NCBI GenBank assembly: GCA_014155875.1
Contig: JACEFZ010018319.1
Span: 775,001 to 839,000, forward strand
DNA: 64,000 nucleotides
Source of the DNA: Cepaea nemoralis
Taxonomy: Eukaryota > Mollusca > Gastropoda > Stylommatophora > Helicidae
Direction of reading: 5' to 3'
Positions within the stretch are counted from its first letter, which is position 1. Every line of letters starts with the position of its first letter. Below are positions 63,895-64,000 of the stretch, one piece after another. The notes below the pieces were generated by a model. That model made no database searches. It saw nothing but the letters and a program-made list of their open reading frames with translations, and was not told where the DNA came from. The translations under genes and the position numbers were made by a program.

Positions 63895-64000
63895 ATGGGA
63901 TTCCTCCGAAGTCAGAGAGTGTCTGCCTGCACGGCGAGGAACCACCAGTCTGCACACCAATAAGCCAGACATGGGACAACGGATACTCACACAAACCTCA
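63895..64000 (-). repeat. Dispersed repeat C, inverted copy running off the window
   Basis: GGGATTCCTCCGAAGTCAGA, CACCAGTCTGCACACCAATA and GATACTCACACAAACCTCA are the inverse of 26850-26965. It is truncated by the window end. Confidence 0.8.

Overview
The window is repeat-dense nuclear DNA of an invertebrate animal. There is no convincing intact host gene, no rRNA and no functional tRNA gene. Tandem satellites, several tRNA-derived SINE families, three kinds of LINE remnant, Ty3/gypsy and non-coding LTR elements, long poly-G tracts and an animal-type hammerhead repeat suggest a marine lophotrochozoan, probably a mollusc. That guess rests on style of content, not on a diagnostic gene.

Layout 1-24 kb. 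A 4.4-kb array of a 13-bp unit is followed by a 46-bp satellite. A tandem dimer with a 408-bp period (6612-7404) carries a textbook type I hammerhead ribozyme in each copy, one intact and one with a core mutation; I read it as a retrozyme-like element. A 20-bp satellite (8.7-12.2 kb) is split by a 2.1-kb TG...CA element with a 5-bp target duplication. A 184-bp hAT-type MITE sits inside a SINE (13.1 kb). After a 44-bp minisatellite comes a 6.3-kb LTR element (15744-22060, minus strand) with 1.86-kb LTRs, a tRNA-Ser-type primer site and no recognisable gag or pol: a LARD-like non-autonomous retrotransposon.

24-48 kb. Scattered SINEs, LINE 3' ends and two LINE RNase H fragments lead to a 27-bp minisatellite interrupted by a 10.9-kb Ty3/gypsy element (35135-46008). 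That element has 304-bp LTRs, gag, protease, RT, RNase H and integrase, a candidate -1 frameshift site between gag and protease, breaks in pol, and an unusually long non-coding 3' region.

48-64 kb. A 24-bp minisatellite abuts the 3' end of a degraded L2/CR1-like LINE (49862-55031, minus) whose ORF1 carries a coiled coil and an SGNH-esterase domain. Next is a second copy of the TG...CA element, inserted into a dispersed repeat whose uninterrupted form is present at 26.98 kb. A conserved invertebrate protein of unknown function survives only as a pseudogene (57595-58278 and 62012-62610, plus strand), cut in two by an RTE-like LINE (58279-62011, minus) with an 11-bp target duplication. SINE and LINE fragments close the window.

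Nothing here forms an operon-like functional unit. The biology is that of nested mobile elements, and the most notable items are the hammerhead repeat, the coding-less long-LTR element and the clean insertion junctions that give relative ages.
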